Of a DNA stretch of 64,000 nucleotides, positions 15,576 to 24,310 are shown piece after piece. The DNA comes from an uncultured Dehalococcoidia bacterium. Its GTDB lineage: Bacteria; Chloroflexota; Dehalococcoidia; Lucifugimonadales; UBA3495. The notes below the pieces were generated by a model that was given only the letters and a program-made list of their open reading frames with translations, was not told where the DNA came from and searched no databases. The DNA is taken from positions 2,170,001 through 2,234,000 of the forward strand of contig OY282456.1 in the NCBI GenBank assembly GCA_958296225.1, given 5' to 3'. Position 1 is the first letter of the stretch; the number at the start of each line of letters is the position of its first letter. The position numbers were made by a program, and so were the translations under genes.

Positions 15576-18500
15576 ATGGCCGCCCAATCCCACATCAACC
15601 CCGACGACCCCAGGTTCGCTGACGCCGCCGGGGAGATTCTGCATCGCCATGACTCCGGCCAGCCCGAGGCCAACATCACCAGCGCGGTGCGCGACTTTCT
15701 GACCCTGACCGGATTGGCGCAGCCCCACGAAATGGTCGAGGAAAACCCGCCGTCGGAAACGTCCCGCCGCGCCGTTGACCTGACCGCCCTGGACACCTTC
15801 ATTGAGTTCAAGAGGCGCATCGGCGTCGCGTCCGGTTTCGCGCCCCACCCGGACCACGTGCGGCAGCTGGATGACTACCTGGCGCAGTCGCAGCAGGCGG
15901 GCAAGGGCGTCCGCACCGGCATCCTTACCGACGGCAAGTATTGGCTGCTGCGCTGGCCCGGCGCCGGGCCGGTCAACACGGCCCCGCCTTACGGCTTCAC
16001 CCTGGAATCGCCCGACGGGTGGCTGCCGCTCTACGAATGGCTCCGGGACCGCGCCCTGTTCGCCCTGGAGCGCATCCCCGCCGACCGCGCCGGCGTCGAG
16101 CAGCACCTTGGCCCCCAAAGCGCCGCCTACCGGCGCGACATCGACACCCTGGCGGCCCTTTACGCCAGCGCCGCCGGCTACGAAACCGTCCAGGTCAAGC
16201 GCCGCCTCTGGTTTGACCTGCTCCGCGCCGCGCTGGGCGAAATCGCCCCCGACCCGGCCGCCCTGGACAGCCTCTTTATCCGCCACACCTACCTCAGCCT
16301 GGTCATCGGCATGGCGGTGCAGGCTTCCTTTGGCATTGACATCCGGCAGGTGGCGGCAAGCGACCCGTCGGACTTGCTGCGGGGGCGGCGCTTTCACGAC
16401 GCCACCGGGCTGAACGGGATTGTGGAGTCCGACTTTTTCGCCTGGCCCGATGAGGTGGGCGGCCACGCTCTCATCCGCGCCCTGGCCCGCCGGGTGGCCC
16501 GCTTCGACTGGCCGAACGCGCCGCCCAACATCGCCGCCATCCTCTACGAAACCGTCATCCCCCCGGAGGAACGCCGCACGCTGGGCGAGTACTACACCCC
16601 CGACTGGCTGGCCCGGACGATGGCGCGGGAGCTGATTGACGACCCGCTCCGCCAGCGCGTCCTGGACCCGGCCTGCGGCTCCGGCACTTTTATTGCCGCG
16701 GCGGTGGAACGTTTCCTGGAGGCGGCCAATGCGCCCGCGCCCCCGGCGGGAGCGGGCCGGGACGCGGAGGCCAGGCTTGACCCCAAAGAGACGCTGGACC
16801 GCTTGCGGGTCGCCGTGGCCGGCATTGACATTCACCCGGTGGCGGTGCATCTGGCCCGGGCCGCCTGGGCCCTGGCCGCCCGCCCTGCCATCAACGCCGC
16901 CGTCGCGGCCGGCTATAACGCCTCCGGCCTGGCGCCGGTCTATCTGGGCGACGCCCTGCAACTCCGCTTTCGCGCCGGCGATTTGTTCGCCGCGCGCCAG
17001 GTGACCATCCAGGTGAACGACGCGGCCAACTCGGAGCTGGCCTTTCCGGTCAGCCTGGTGGACCGGGCCGACACTTTCGACTCGCTGCTGAGCCAGGCCG
17101 CCGCCGACATTGAACGCGGCGACGACCCCCTGCTGGCCCTGGACGACCACGGCATCACCGACCCCCACGAACGGCAGACCCTCGCCAACACCGTCAACAC
17201 CCTGCAACGCCTGCACGACGCCGGCCGCAACCACATCTGGGCCTACTACGCCCGCAACCTGGTGCGCCCGGTGGCTTTGAGCCGCACCAAAGTTGACGTA
17301 ATTATCGGCAACCCGCCCTGGCTGAACTATAACCAGACTGCCGACGTTCTGCGTACCGAATTGAGCCAGCAGAGCAAGAATCGTTACGGCATCTGGGTTG
17401 GCGGCCGGTACGCCAGTAATCAGGACGTGGCCGGGTTGTTCTTTGCCCGCTGCGTTGACCTGTATCTGAAGGATGGCGGCGTTATCGGGATGGTGCTGCC
17501 ACACAGCGCGTTGCAGTCGGGGCAGTATGCCAAGTGGCGGACGGGGGAATGGCGGTCGCTGGCAACGGGCCGGGGACGGAACCGGGTTCCGGGGCGCACG
17601 CTGGCGGTGAACTTTGGGTATAAAGCGGCTTGGGATTTGGAGCCGCTGGAACCCAATACTTTCTTTCCGATAGCATCCTGCGTGGCCTTTGCGGAGCGCA
17701 TCGGCGAAAACGCCGGCGGTAATCCTTTGGCCGGCGCAGTGGAACGCTGGCAAGGCCGGGCCGGAGCGGAGGACGTGCGGCGGATGCCTGTCGGGATTAC
17801 CGACACTTCGGTAGGCGGCGATTCGCCATACGCCGGCTACGCCCGGCAAGGCGCGTCAATCCGACCGCGTCGGCTGTTCCTGGTGCAGGAAACGGAGAAC
17901 ACCGCCATCGTGCAGGCAGCGCAAACGGTTACGGTGAATCCCCGACGAGGCACGCAGGACAAAGCGCCGTGGCGCGATTTGGATTTGACCGTCATCACCG
18001 GGCAGACTATTGAAAGCCGGCATCTTTATGATGTGTACCTGGGCGAGTCGATAGTTCCGTATGCGACGCTGGAACCGCTTAAGACATTGTTGCCGGTGCG
18101 ATGGGGGGAATATCAAATACCAACCGACGCCAACGGGCCGGGCGGAATCCGCCTCGGCGGACTGGAACGCCGGATGCGGGCAAGGTGGCAAACTATCAAC
18201 CGACTTTGGGAGGAAAACAAGCCCGGCGCCAGCAAGCTTAACTTGTTGGAAAACCTGGACCACTACGGCAAACTGTCGTCGCAACTGGCGTGGCGGCAGG
18301 ATAACGGCGGCCGGCCGGTTCGGCTGGTTTATACGGCCGGCGGTGAGCCAACGGCGGCGCTGATGAATGATGACGCCGCATTAGTTGACGAAAGACTGTA
18401 TTGGGTTACTTGCAAAGATATTGATGAGGCCAACTATCTGCTGGCAATCATCAACAGCCAATTCCTTTATGATGCAGTACAGCCACTGATGTCAAAAGGA

Positions 18501-18800
18501 CAGTTTGGGGCCAGGGATTTACACAAGCAGCTCTGGAAGCTGCCCATCCCGGAGTACGACGCCGCCAACCCGCAGCACCGGGAGATTGCAGAGGCGGGCC
18601 GTGCGGCGGCGCAGGGAGCAGCGGGCCGGCTGGCAGAGATACAGGCATCGCGCGGCGCCGGCGTCAGCGTAACAATAGCGCGGCGGGAAGTGCGGGCCTG
18701 GCTGCGCGCGGCAGCGGAGGGGGCGCGGGTGGAACGACTTGTAGCCATCTTGATTCACGGCAACATAAATCCGCCAGAGCGCACGGAACTTGCGCTATAG
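15576..18800 (+). CDS. Type IIG-like restriction-modification protein (nuclease-methylase-TRD)
   Basis: A 1,074-aa single-chain R-M protein. Near residues 66-80, RRAVDLTALDTFIEFKRRI provides a D-x(n)-ExK nuclease motif (E77, K79). The helical connector contains RRTLGEYYTPDWLARTMA. Methylase motif I is RVLDPACGSGTFIAAAV (about 360-376), and motif IV is VDVIIGNPPWLNYN (about 572-585). The C-terminal 450 residues resemble a target-recognition domain with LLAIINSQF and KLPIPEYDAANPQH. It should methylate adenine in its target and cut unmodified DNA. ATG 15576 is preferred over an in-frame upstream start because homology begins at MAAQ. Confidence 0.85.
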   Translation: MAAQSHINPDDPRFADAAGEILHRHDSGQPEANITSAVRDFLTLTGLAQPHEMVEENPPSETSRRAVDLTALDTFIEFKRRIGVASGFAPHPDHVRQLDDYLAQSQQAGKGVRTGILTDGKYWLLRWPGAGPVNTAPPYGFTLESPDGWLPLYEWLRDRALFALERIPADRAGVEQHLGPQSAAYRRDIDTLAALYASAAGYETVQVKRRLWFDLLRAALGEIAPDPAALDSLFIRHTYLSLVIGMAVQASFGIDIRQVAASDPSDLLRGRRFHDATGLNGIVESDFFAWPDEVGGHALIRALARRVARFDWPNAPPNIAAILYETVIPPEERRTLGEYYTPDWLARTMARELIDDPLRQRVLDPACGSGTFIAAAVERFLEAANAPAPPAGAGRDAEARLDPKETLDRLRVAVAGIDIHPVAVHLARAAWALAARPAINAAVAAGYNASGLAPVYLGDALQLRFRAGDLFAARQVTIQVNDAANSELAFPVSLVDRADTFDSLLSQAAADIERGDDPLLALDDHGITDPHERQTLANTVNTLQRLHDAGRNHIWAYYARNLVRPVALSRTKVDVIIGNPPWLNYNQTADVLRTELSQQSKNRYGIWVGGRYASNQDVAGLFFARCVDLYLKDGGVIGMVLPHSALQSGQYAKWRTGEWRSLATGRGRNRVPGRTLAVNFGYKAAWDLEPLEPNTFFPIASCVAFAERIGENAGGNPLAGAVERWQGRAGAEDVRRMPVGITDTSVGGDSPYAGYARQGASIRPRRLFLVQETENTAIVQAAQTVTVNPRRGTQDKAPWRDLDLTVITGQTIESRHLYDVYLGESIVPYATLEPLKTLLPVRWGEYQIPTDANGPGGIRLGGLERRMRARWQTINRLWEENKPGASKLNLLENLDHYGKLSSQLAWRQDNGGRPVRLVYTAGGEPTAALMNDDAALVDERLYWVTCKDIDEANYLLAIINSQFLYDAVQPLMSKGQFGARDLHKQLWKLPIPEYDAANPQHREIAEAGRAAAQGAAGRLAEIQASRGAGVSVTIARREVRAWLRAAAEGARVERLVAILIHGNINPPERTELAL

Positions 18801-18809
18801 TGGTCATTT

Positions 18810-20234
18810 TCACCTGCTAATGAGGTTAGTGGATAGATGCCCGAGTGCTTGAACGGCCACATTAAAACCATGATTGTTAATCCCAAATGACATTAAATCC
18901 TCAACATATCGCAAGACGTCATGAGCACGACTTGGGCTTTCTATCGAGTCGTTTGTAAATTCACGGTAACGTAGCAAAAGAGGTGAATCCATTTCTCTGA
19001 CATTTGTATATATAGCCTGTCGAAGGGAGGACAGAATGATTATTGCCTCAAATATCTTGCCAAGACTGGTTTCCCTGAGTGACGACATTCCAGGCAAATT
19101 AAATACAAAATCCACTACTTCTGCGTCGGAAGCCTCCCCCTGGATAAATCGGTAGTAGATATTTGTGTCAGATGTCATAATAATCAAAGCCAATATTACT
19201 TGCAATGGTGATACATTAATATTTCCAGGTAGCAAAACGAACGTCAAACCAAGACGATGAATTGCTTGTGCAATCTGCCTGAGAGTGAAGTGTTCAGCAT
19301 TAAAGAAGCCTTTCAGCAAATCGGCAGAATCTCTAGCAGAATAACTCATCTGTTGGAGTTGGGTAATATGTTGCCCGAACTCGGTTGCGGTCAATAGTGA
19401 GGTGATAAATTGGTCACGGTTAGGGGCAGGCAACCGGAAGTCTATGTCAAAAAACCTACGCAGATAGCCTGCTGCATCAAAATCATTGCCGTACAGCACT
19501 TTGACCGAGTGCGCCAATTCCGAGCGATTGACCGCCAGCGCGAACACGATATGGTCCACCATAAAAAGATGCTTTGCCACTTCAAGGAGCTCAATCGCAT
19601 ACGAAGGCCGGCACCGGTCAAGCTCATCAATAATTATGACCAGTGGCAGCCCATCGCTGGTTTTAGACAAGTCGGCCGCAATATCGCCAATGGCAGTTTT
19701 GAACTCGCTGACTGCCTCTTTGGATTTCTCGTAGTCAGAAAGCCTATCATCAGAGGGCCCATCATCAGTAAGAGCATTTAGTGCATTAACGCCCATTTCT
19801 GCTACTGCTGGACCTACTATCGATACGGCTGCACCTGCCGCTCGGATAACACTTGGGACGAGCCGTAGAGAGAGTTTCTTTGCCAATTCTCTAACTGTAT
19901 CTATCTTGTTGGTAGGCGGTGGAGGCACGAACTGGTTTAGCGCAAGAGTCAATTCAGTCGAGAGAGCAACGAAGGGGTCGTTGGCGAAGTCGGTTTCCCA
20001 AGCATTGAACTTAACCACCGGGAACCCCTCGCCCCGTAGATGCTGAGCCCACATATTGATAAACGTGGTTTTGCCGGCACCCCACGCCGCGTCAATCGCC
20101 AAGACGCACGGGCCGTCGATGGAACCCACTACCTTGGTGAGTATCTCCGCCGAGTCTTTCCGTCCGAGCAGGTCGTGCTCAAACGGATTATCCTCAGGGA
20201 TACAAACTTCCGCCGGTTGGATGCGTATTTTCAT
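18810..20234 (-). CDS. KAP family P-loop NTPase
   Basis: The 474-aa protein has the KAP layout. Walker A is at residues 49-57 (AAWGAGKTTF), followed by the KAP motif VVKFNAWETDFANDPF. A hydrophobic segment lies at about 127-150, where KAP ATPases carry membrane helices, and Walker B is at 197-206 (LPLVIIIDELDRCRP). KAP ATPases are membrane-linked and often occur in phage-defence loci; what this one acts on is unknown. Base composition is much more AT-rich than the flanking genes, pointing to recent acquisition. It converges on the type IIG gene with only 9 bp between stops. Confidence 0.88.
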   Translation of the reverse strand: MKIRIQPAEVCIPEDNPFEHDLLGRKDSAEILTKVVGSIDGPCVLAIDAAWGAGKTTFINMWAQHLRGEGFPVVKFNAWETDFANDPFVALSTELTLALNQFVPPPPTNKIDTVRELAKKLSLRLVPSVIRAAGAAVSIVGPAVAEMGVNALNALTDDGPSDDRLSDYEKSKEAVSEFKTAIGDIAADLSKTSDGLPLVIIIDELDRCRPSYAIELLEVAKHLFMVDHIVFALAVNRSELAHSVKVLYGNDFDAAGYLRRFFDIDFRLPAPNRDQFITSLLTATEFGQHITQLQQMSYSARDSADLLKGFFNAEHFTLRQIAQAIHRLGLTFVLLPGNINVSPLQVILALIIMTSDTNIYYRFIQGEASDAEVVDFVFNLPGMSSLRETSLGKIFEAIIILSSLRQAIYTNVREMDSPLLLRYREFTNDSIESPSRAHDVLRYVEDLMSFGINNHGFNVAVQALGHLSTNLISR

Positions 20235-20295
20235 TTTTGCTACCCGACGTCTCTTGTTGCGGATAACCCGAAGTGATTAGGAAATCGGGGCGGCG

Positions 20296-20577
20296 TCAAA
20301 GCATTTTCGCTTTTTGCCGCGCCAAGGCCATCTGGTAATCGGCTTCCAGATTGGTCCAAAACTGCGGGGTGCCGCCCAGCACTTTGCCAAGGGCGATTGC
20401 GGTATCCGGCGTGATAGCCTTCTTGCCCCGGATGATTTCGTTGATAACCTGCGGCGGACGGTCGAGCCGGGCCGCAAGCTCCCGCTGAGTCATGCCGCGG
20501 ACTGCGAGCTCCTCAGCCAGTATGTCGCCGGGAGGTACGGGCAGGTCCGAAAAAGCGCGGTGCGGCTTAGTCGTCAT
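20296..20577 (-). CDS. higA: HigA/VapI-type antitoxin, XRE family
   Basis: The 93-aa helix-turn-helix protein contains PPGDILAEELAVRGMTQRELA, the recognition segment PPQVINEIIRGKKAITPDTAIA and the family closing motif LGGTPQFWTNLEADYQMAL. It is the partner of the RelE-like toxin just upstream, whose stop it overlaps by 11 bp. It would bind its toxin and repress the operon. This is the second HigBA-type module in the window and is not closely similar to the one at 2920-3529. Confidence 0.9.
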   Translation of the reverse strand: MTTKPHRAFSDLPVPPGDILAEELAVRGMTQRELAARLDRPPQVINEIIRGKKAITPDTAIALGKVLGGTPQFWTNLEADYQMALARQKAKML

Positions 20578-20866
20578 AATGGTCGCTTACCTCCTCAATG
20601 ATTACGTTTTCCTCGGTGTCGCCTTTCGTTACGATGAGACGCCAGCGGCCAACCAGGTAAATGGACAATTCGCCCCGCTGTGAACTGCGCAGCGGGTGCA
20701 GGCGCAACGCCGGCCGCTGGTAGGCATCTTGAAAATCTTTGACCGCATAGAGCATTTGGATGCGACGGATATACATTTGCCCAACGTCCGGCCCCCAACG
20801 TCGGACTGCCCTGGCCGACTCTTCATAGCAACGTCGCAACTGCCTGTTACGGAAATCCACTTCCAT
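20567..20866 (-). CDS. higB: RelE/HigB-like toxin
   Basis: This 99-aa protein begins MEVDFRNRQLRRCYEESARAV, then YIRRIQMLYAVKDFQDAYQ, RLHPLRSSQRGELSIYLVG and RWRLIVTKGDTEENVIIEEVSDHY. The order of basic helix, central strand with RGELSI and terminal VxIxxVSDHY is that of RelE/HigB mRNA interferases of the type II killer family. It overlaps the antitoxin start by 11 bp. The ATG is followed by good codon structure and preceded by a weak GGAAG-like site. Toxin-first order matches HigBA. Confidence 0.85.
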   Translation of the reverse strand: MEVDFRNRQLRRCYEESARAVRRWGPDVGQMYIRRIQMLYAVKDFQDAYQRPALRLHPLRSSQRGELSIYLVGRWRLIVTKGDTEENVIIEEVSDHYDD

Positions 20867-20947
20867 TGTTCACCCATAGGGTAAATGTATGTGATGTGCT
20901 TGCCATTGTCAAGCCATAGCAATGGCGTCGGCACACGGGCAACGCAA

Positions 20948-21060
20948 AAGGCGGCGGGCCGTGCGGCGGCGCTGGGAGCGGCGGGCCGGCTGGCGGAGCT
21001 ACAGGCATCGCGCGGCGCCGGCGTCAGCGTGACGATAGCGCCGCGAGAAGTGCGCGGGTG
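20948..21060 (+). pseudogene. Decayed 3' end of a paralog of the type IIG R-M gene
   Basis: This stretch is about 85-90% identical to the 3' region of the intact R-M gene (18595-18715), in the same orientation, reading AGRAAALGAAGRLAELQASR then GAGVSVTIAPREVRGW. The rest of the gene is absent. It lies beyond the KAP/HigBA block. The remaining gene-free stretch 20867-21506 holds this remnant, a truncated mobile repeat at 21280-21383 and otherwise nothing I can identify. Confidence 0.8.
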
Positions 21061-21279
21061 GAGGGGTGGTACAATTGCCGTTGGGAACGGGATAGTTACG
21101 CTTGTCCGCCCCGGACAAGCCTATGCGAATTGATGATAAATAGCGGGTCGGCCGGTATGCGGAATCTATGGCGGCGGTTACGGCCCTATCGCCGGGTGGC
21201 GCTTCTGACGCACCTGCGGATAATGCGCTCCAGCAGCAACTGGGACTACGATAGAGGCTTGGCCAGTGCATATTGACCA

Positions 21280-21383
21280 GGTAGCGTTGCAATTTAGGTG
21301 GTCGTACCTTGCCGTCATTCCGGCACAAGCCGGAATCCACCATATCCTCTCCCCATCGGAAAAATCCTGTCCATCCTGTTGAC
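21280..21383. mobile_element. Truncated copy of the short inverted-repeat element family
   Basis: It begins with GGTAGCGTTGCAATTTAGG, the terminal repeat seen in the complete elements at 37165 and 44337. It is nearly identical to the 44337 copy for about 100 bp, including the hairpin CATTCCGG...CCGGAATCC and the stretch ATCGGAAAAATCCTGTCC. The other terminal repeat is missing, so the copy is truncated. Confidence 0.75.
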
Positions 21384-21450
21384 AAGCCGGCGGTGCCAAA
21401 GCGGTCCCGGTTTGGCAAAATTGGGGTGTGAAATCAAGGGAAAACCTTGC

Positions 21451-21456
21451 TACAAT
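21451..21456 (+). promoter_or_regulatory. -10-like TACAAT upstream of the 95-aa gene
   Basis: The context CTTGCTACAATCGG lies 50 nt upstream of the ATG at 21507. No clear -35 is visible. Confidence 0.35.
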
Positions 21457-21506
21457 CGGCAAAGACCCGGCATGGCTTGGGTGAACGCAACCGGAGGAAC
21501 ACGAAA

Positions 21507-21794
21507 ATGGCAACCACCAGGGACGAGCGCTCCCCCGTATCCTGGGAGGATTTGCTGGCGGCTATCAACCCGCCCAAGGCAACCCCGGAAGAGCTGTACG
21601 AGCGCGCGCTGGACAGCATTGTGGTCGACTGGCAAGAAGGCCACCTTACTGAAGAGGAAGCCGACGACCTCATCAAGGAGCTGATGGCAGCTCGGATACG
21701 CTACGAAATGCGCGGGATGATTAAGGACGCTTTCTCCCCCCAAGTGGGCCGCCGCTCCGGTAAGGCCCCACGGCGTGGCTTTTCGCTGATTTAG
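21507..21794 (+). CDS. Hypothetical acidic protein (95 aa)
   Basis: The start at 21507 follows a GGAGG ribosome site by a short AT-rich spacer. The product (MATTRDERSPVSWEDLLAAI) has a short proline segment. A predicted helical hairpin follows, centred on ELYERALDSIVVDWQEGHLT and EEEADDLIKELMAARIRYEM. The tail is basic (VGRRSGKAPRRGF). The composition is that of a small soluble helical protein. It is followed 12 bp later by a membrane-protein gene, so the two may be co-transcribed. No family is recognised. Confidence 0.6.
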   Translation: MATTRDERSPVSWEDLLAAINPPKATPEELYERALDSIVVDWQEGHLTEEEADDLIKELMAARIRYEMRGMIKDAFSPQVGRRSGKAPRRGFSLI

Positions 21795-21806
21795 CAAAAG
21801 TGCATT

Positions 21807-22199
21807 ATGTCGGATGAGCAAACCGGGGCTACGGATAGCGGTGCAGCTCGTCTGGCGCGGGCCGCGACCCGCACCAGACAGGCCACGGATACCTTTCAAG
21901 GCGAACAAAGTATCGCCGAATTGAACCTTAACGCCGAGCATCTCTCGAGCGTTATAGCTTTGCAAAGCCAGGCTCTGGAAAATGCTGACCGCCAGTCAGA
22001 ACGAGAACACAACGCTGGAAAAGAAACGCATCGTCTGTCCTTCCTGCTGGTCATCGTCGCCATCCTTGCGGTAGTAGGCATCATCGTCTTTCTGGTCATC
22101 TACAAAGAGGGCGGTCTGCTGGGTTACATTCTGTCCGGCATCGGCGGCTTGATTGCCGGCGCATTCGGGGGCTACGGTTACGCCAACCGCCCGCGCTAG
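21807..22199 (+). CDS. Hypothetical membrane protein with N-terminal helical domain (130 aa)
   Basis: The first 75 residues or so are hydrophilic and helical (EQSIAELNLNAEHLSSVIA). Two membrane helices follow, LSFLLVIVAILAVVGIIVFL at about 77-98 and LGYILSGIGGLIAGAFGGYG at about 105-125. The second is a glycine-zipper-like segment, and the protein ends YANRPR. The glycine pattern resembles small membrane-inserting proteins, but no function can be assigned. It follows the 95-aa gene by 12 bp. No good ribosome site is visible beyond AAAAG, so expression may depend on coupling. Confidence 0.55.
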   Translation: MSDEQTGATDSGAARLARAATRTRQATDTFQGEQSIAELNLNAEHLSSVIALQSQALENADRQSEREHNAGKETHRLSFLLVIVAILAVVGIIVFLVIYKEGGLLGYILSGIGGLIAGAFGGYGYANRPR

Positions 22200-22221
22200 C
22201 CAGGTTGCCGCCGCGCTCGGT

Positions 22222-22310
22222 TATACTGCGCCATCATGGCGTCTATCAATCCCGACGACTTCCCCCCCGGCAGTTACAGCGAGCTGTCGTTGTTCCCCCT
22301 GAACAACATA
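22222..22310 (+). pseudogene. Possible 5' remnant of a leaderless gene
   Basis: TATACT at 22222-22227 lies 8 nt before an ATG at 22236 that opens MASINPDDFPPGSYSELSLF, which looks like a genuine N-terminus. After about 25 codons the frame loses any protein-like character and runs antisense into the CoA-transferase gene. A truncated gene start is the simplest reading; chance cannot be excluded. Confidence 0.3.
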
Positions 22311-22364
22311 GCTAGGTGCCAGCGACGCACCGGGGCGGATAACCAAGACTGCCGGGCGGCAGCG

Positions 22365-23594
22365 TCAGTAAATCACCCCCGCCCCTTCCAGCCGTTCTAT
22401 CTCGCCGGCCGGCATCCCCAGCAGTTCGCCGAACACATAGGCGTTGTCCGCGCCGATGTTGCTGTATTTGCCAAAGGCGATGGGCGTCTCCGACATCCGC
22501 GCCGGTATTGACCACGACACGCTTTCCCCCTCCGCCCATTCCGTTGCCGGCACGCCGCGCTCCGCCTCCCAATAGCGGGTGTCCTGATAGAACCCGCGGG
22601 ATTGCAGATGCGCGCTGTCGTGCAGGTCCTGGCCCTGGGACACCATGCCGGCCGGCACGCCGGCGGACTGCAACGCCGCCATCAGCCGGCCGGAGTCCTG
22701 AGGCCGCGTCCACTCGGCAATGGCGGCGTCCAGGGCATCCTCGTTGCGCTGGCGACCGATGCGGGTGGCGTATTCGGGCGCGGCGGCCCACTGCGGGTTG
22801 CCCATCGCCTGGCGGAAACGCTGCCACTGCTCCTCGTCGGCCACCGCTATGGCGATGTATCTATCCTCTCCGGCGCAGGGATAAACGCCGTGGGGCGCGG
22901 CCCAGGCGTCCCGGTTGCCCCGGCGGGCCGGCCCGCGCCCGTTCACCTGATAGTCCAGCAGCGCCGGCCCGCCCGTGGCCACGCCCGACTTGAAAATGGA
23001 CGACTCCAGCGTCGCCGTTTTCCCCGTCAGACGCCGCCGCATCAGCGCGGCGATAATGCCCGCCGGCTGAAACACCCCCGTATGATAGTCCGAGTAGGAT
23101 GTGTTGACCACCCCCGGCGGCTCATCCGGCAAGCCGGTCATCAGCGACACCCCGGACAAATGCTGCACCAGTATGCCAAAAGACTTGTACGTATAATATG
23201 GCCCGTGCCCGCCCAGCCCGGTCTGCCACATAATGATGGCGTCGGGCCGCTGCTCCCGGATGGCGGGAAAGTCAATGCCCCAGCGCGCCAGCACGTTGCG
23301 CCGGAAGTTGGTCATAAACACGTCGCTGACCCGCGCCAGGGCCAGCATCAGCTCCCGGCCCTCCGGCGTCCGCACGTCCAGCGTAATGCGCCGCTTGCCC
23401 CGCTGGTACTCCGGCTGGCCGGCGCCCCGCGACCAGGCCGGAATGAACGCCATCTCATCCAGCACCTTGTTGGTCTCCACCTTAATCACCTCGGCCCCCA
23501 GCGAGCCGAGGATGCGCCCGGTCAGGGGCAGGGCCACATAAGGGCCAAACTCAACCACGCGGATGCCGGTCAGGGCGGATGGGGCAGCGGTCAT
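22365..23594 (-). CDS. CoA-transferase family III (CaiB/BaiF)
   Basis: The 409-aa protein begins LTGIRVVEFGPYVALPLTGR. It continues with LGSLGAEVIKVETN, the family's nucleotide/CoA-binding start, then RRITLDVRTPEGRELML, DVFMTNFRRNVLARWGID and AIIMWQTGLGGHGPY. The C-terminal part has TLESSIFKSGVATGGPALLDY. The family moves CoA between carboxylic acids with an aspartyl-CoA intermediate. The start 23594 fits the family N-terminus. It is 5 bp downstream of a Uma2 gene and in a run with a second family III CoA-transferase, so the two might pair as a heteromer; the substrate is not predictable. Confidence 0.9.
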   Translation of the reverse strand: MTAAPSALTGIRVVEFGPYVALPLTGRILGSLGAEVIKVETNKVLDEMAFIPAWSRGAGQPEYQRGKRRITLDVRTPEGRELMLALARVSDVFMTNFRRNVLARWGIDFPAIREQRPDAIIMWQTGLGGHGPYYTYKSFGILVQHLSGVSLMTGLPDEPPGVVNTSYSDYHTGVFQPAGIIAALMRRRLTGKTATLESSIFKSGVATGGPALLDYQVNGRGPARRGNRDAWAAPHGVYPCAGEDRYIAIAVADEEQWQRFRQAMGNPQWAAAPEYATRIGRQRNEDALDAAIAEWTRPQDSGRLMAALQSAGVPAGMVSQGQDLHDSAHLQSRGFYQDTRYWEAERGVPATEWAEGESVSWSIPARMSETPIAFGKYSNIGADNAYVFGELLGMPAGEIERLEGAGVIY

Positions 23595-23599
23595 CGCGA

Positions 23600-24283
23600 T
23601 TACTCCTCGGTGTAGCGGGCGAAAATCAGTCGGCCTACGTCGAAAGTAAAGCCGGGCAGCACGTCCTCGCCGGACAAGGTTGCGGGGTTTTCCAGTATTT
23701 CGGGAGCCTCCTGGCCGGCGCGGTAGATATACACCCGGCGGGCACGATGGTCGATGAGCCAGCCGAGGCGCGCGCCGCCGTCCATCCATTCCTGCATTTT
23801 GGCCAGCAGGGGCGGCCGGCGGTCAGTGCGAGAACGCACTTCCACCACAAAGTCCGGGGCGCCGTTGATAGTTCCCCGCCGCTCCGCAGCAGTCAAATTG
23901 TCGTAGCGTTCCTGGGTAATCCAGGCGGCATCGGGAATCCGCTGGGCCCCGCTGGGCAAACGGAAGCCAACGGTTGACGAATAGCTGCGGCCTCCGTTAT
24001 TGCGCCGCCAGAGGCCGAGGTCGGTGATAACTTCGGATTCGCCGGCGCAGCTTTCTGAACCGGGTGGCGGCATTATGATTAGCTCTCCTTTTGCAGAATA
24101 CTCAAACTGCCAGGGTTCATTGTCGCCGGACAGTTGGCACAGCCGCTCCCCAAAGTCCGGCGCACTGCCGTCCACTCCCAGCGCCGATAGATTCAGCCGC
24201 AGCTCCCCCACCAGCGGCCAGCCGCCCCCCGGCTGCCCGGCCACGCCGGCGGCCGCTATCGGCTGCGGTTTTACGGTAACCAT
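23600..24283 (-). CDS. Uma2 family putative endonuclease (DUF820)
   Basis: This 227-aa Uma2 protein has an N-terminal domain with FEYSAKGELIIMPPPGSES and a nuclease core made of RIPDAAWITQERYD, APDFVVEVRSRTDRRP (the VVEV strand with catalytic E) and LLAKMQEWMDGGARLGWLID. Its close is RRVYIYRAGQEAP. ATG 24283 is chosen over an in-frame start seven codons upstream because GGGAGAA sits at the right distance before it. It lies between two CoA-transferase genes in a tight minus-strand run. It resembles the Uma2 at 10263 in layout. Confidence 0.82.
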   Translation of the reverse strand: MVTVKPQPIAAAGVAGQPGGGWPLVGELRLNLSALGVDGSAPDFGERLCQLSGDNEPWQFEYSAKGELIIMPPPGSESCAGESEVITDLGLWRRNNGGRSYSSTVGFRLPSGAQRIPDAAWITQERYDNLTAAERRGTINGAPDFVVEVRSRTDRRPPLLAKMQEWMDGGARLGWLIDHRARRVYIYRAGQEAPEILENPATLSGEDVLPGFTFDVGRLIFARYTEE

Positions 24284-24310
24284 CAATAATTCTCCCGCTG
24301 GCATGGATAC

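Noticed and set aside
15522..17849. Long open frame antisense to the type IIG R-M gene
   Set aside because: High GC makes long antisense frames common; it lacks an RBS, and composition and motifs belong to the sense strand.
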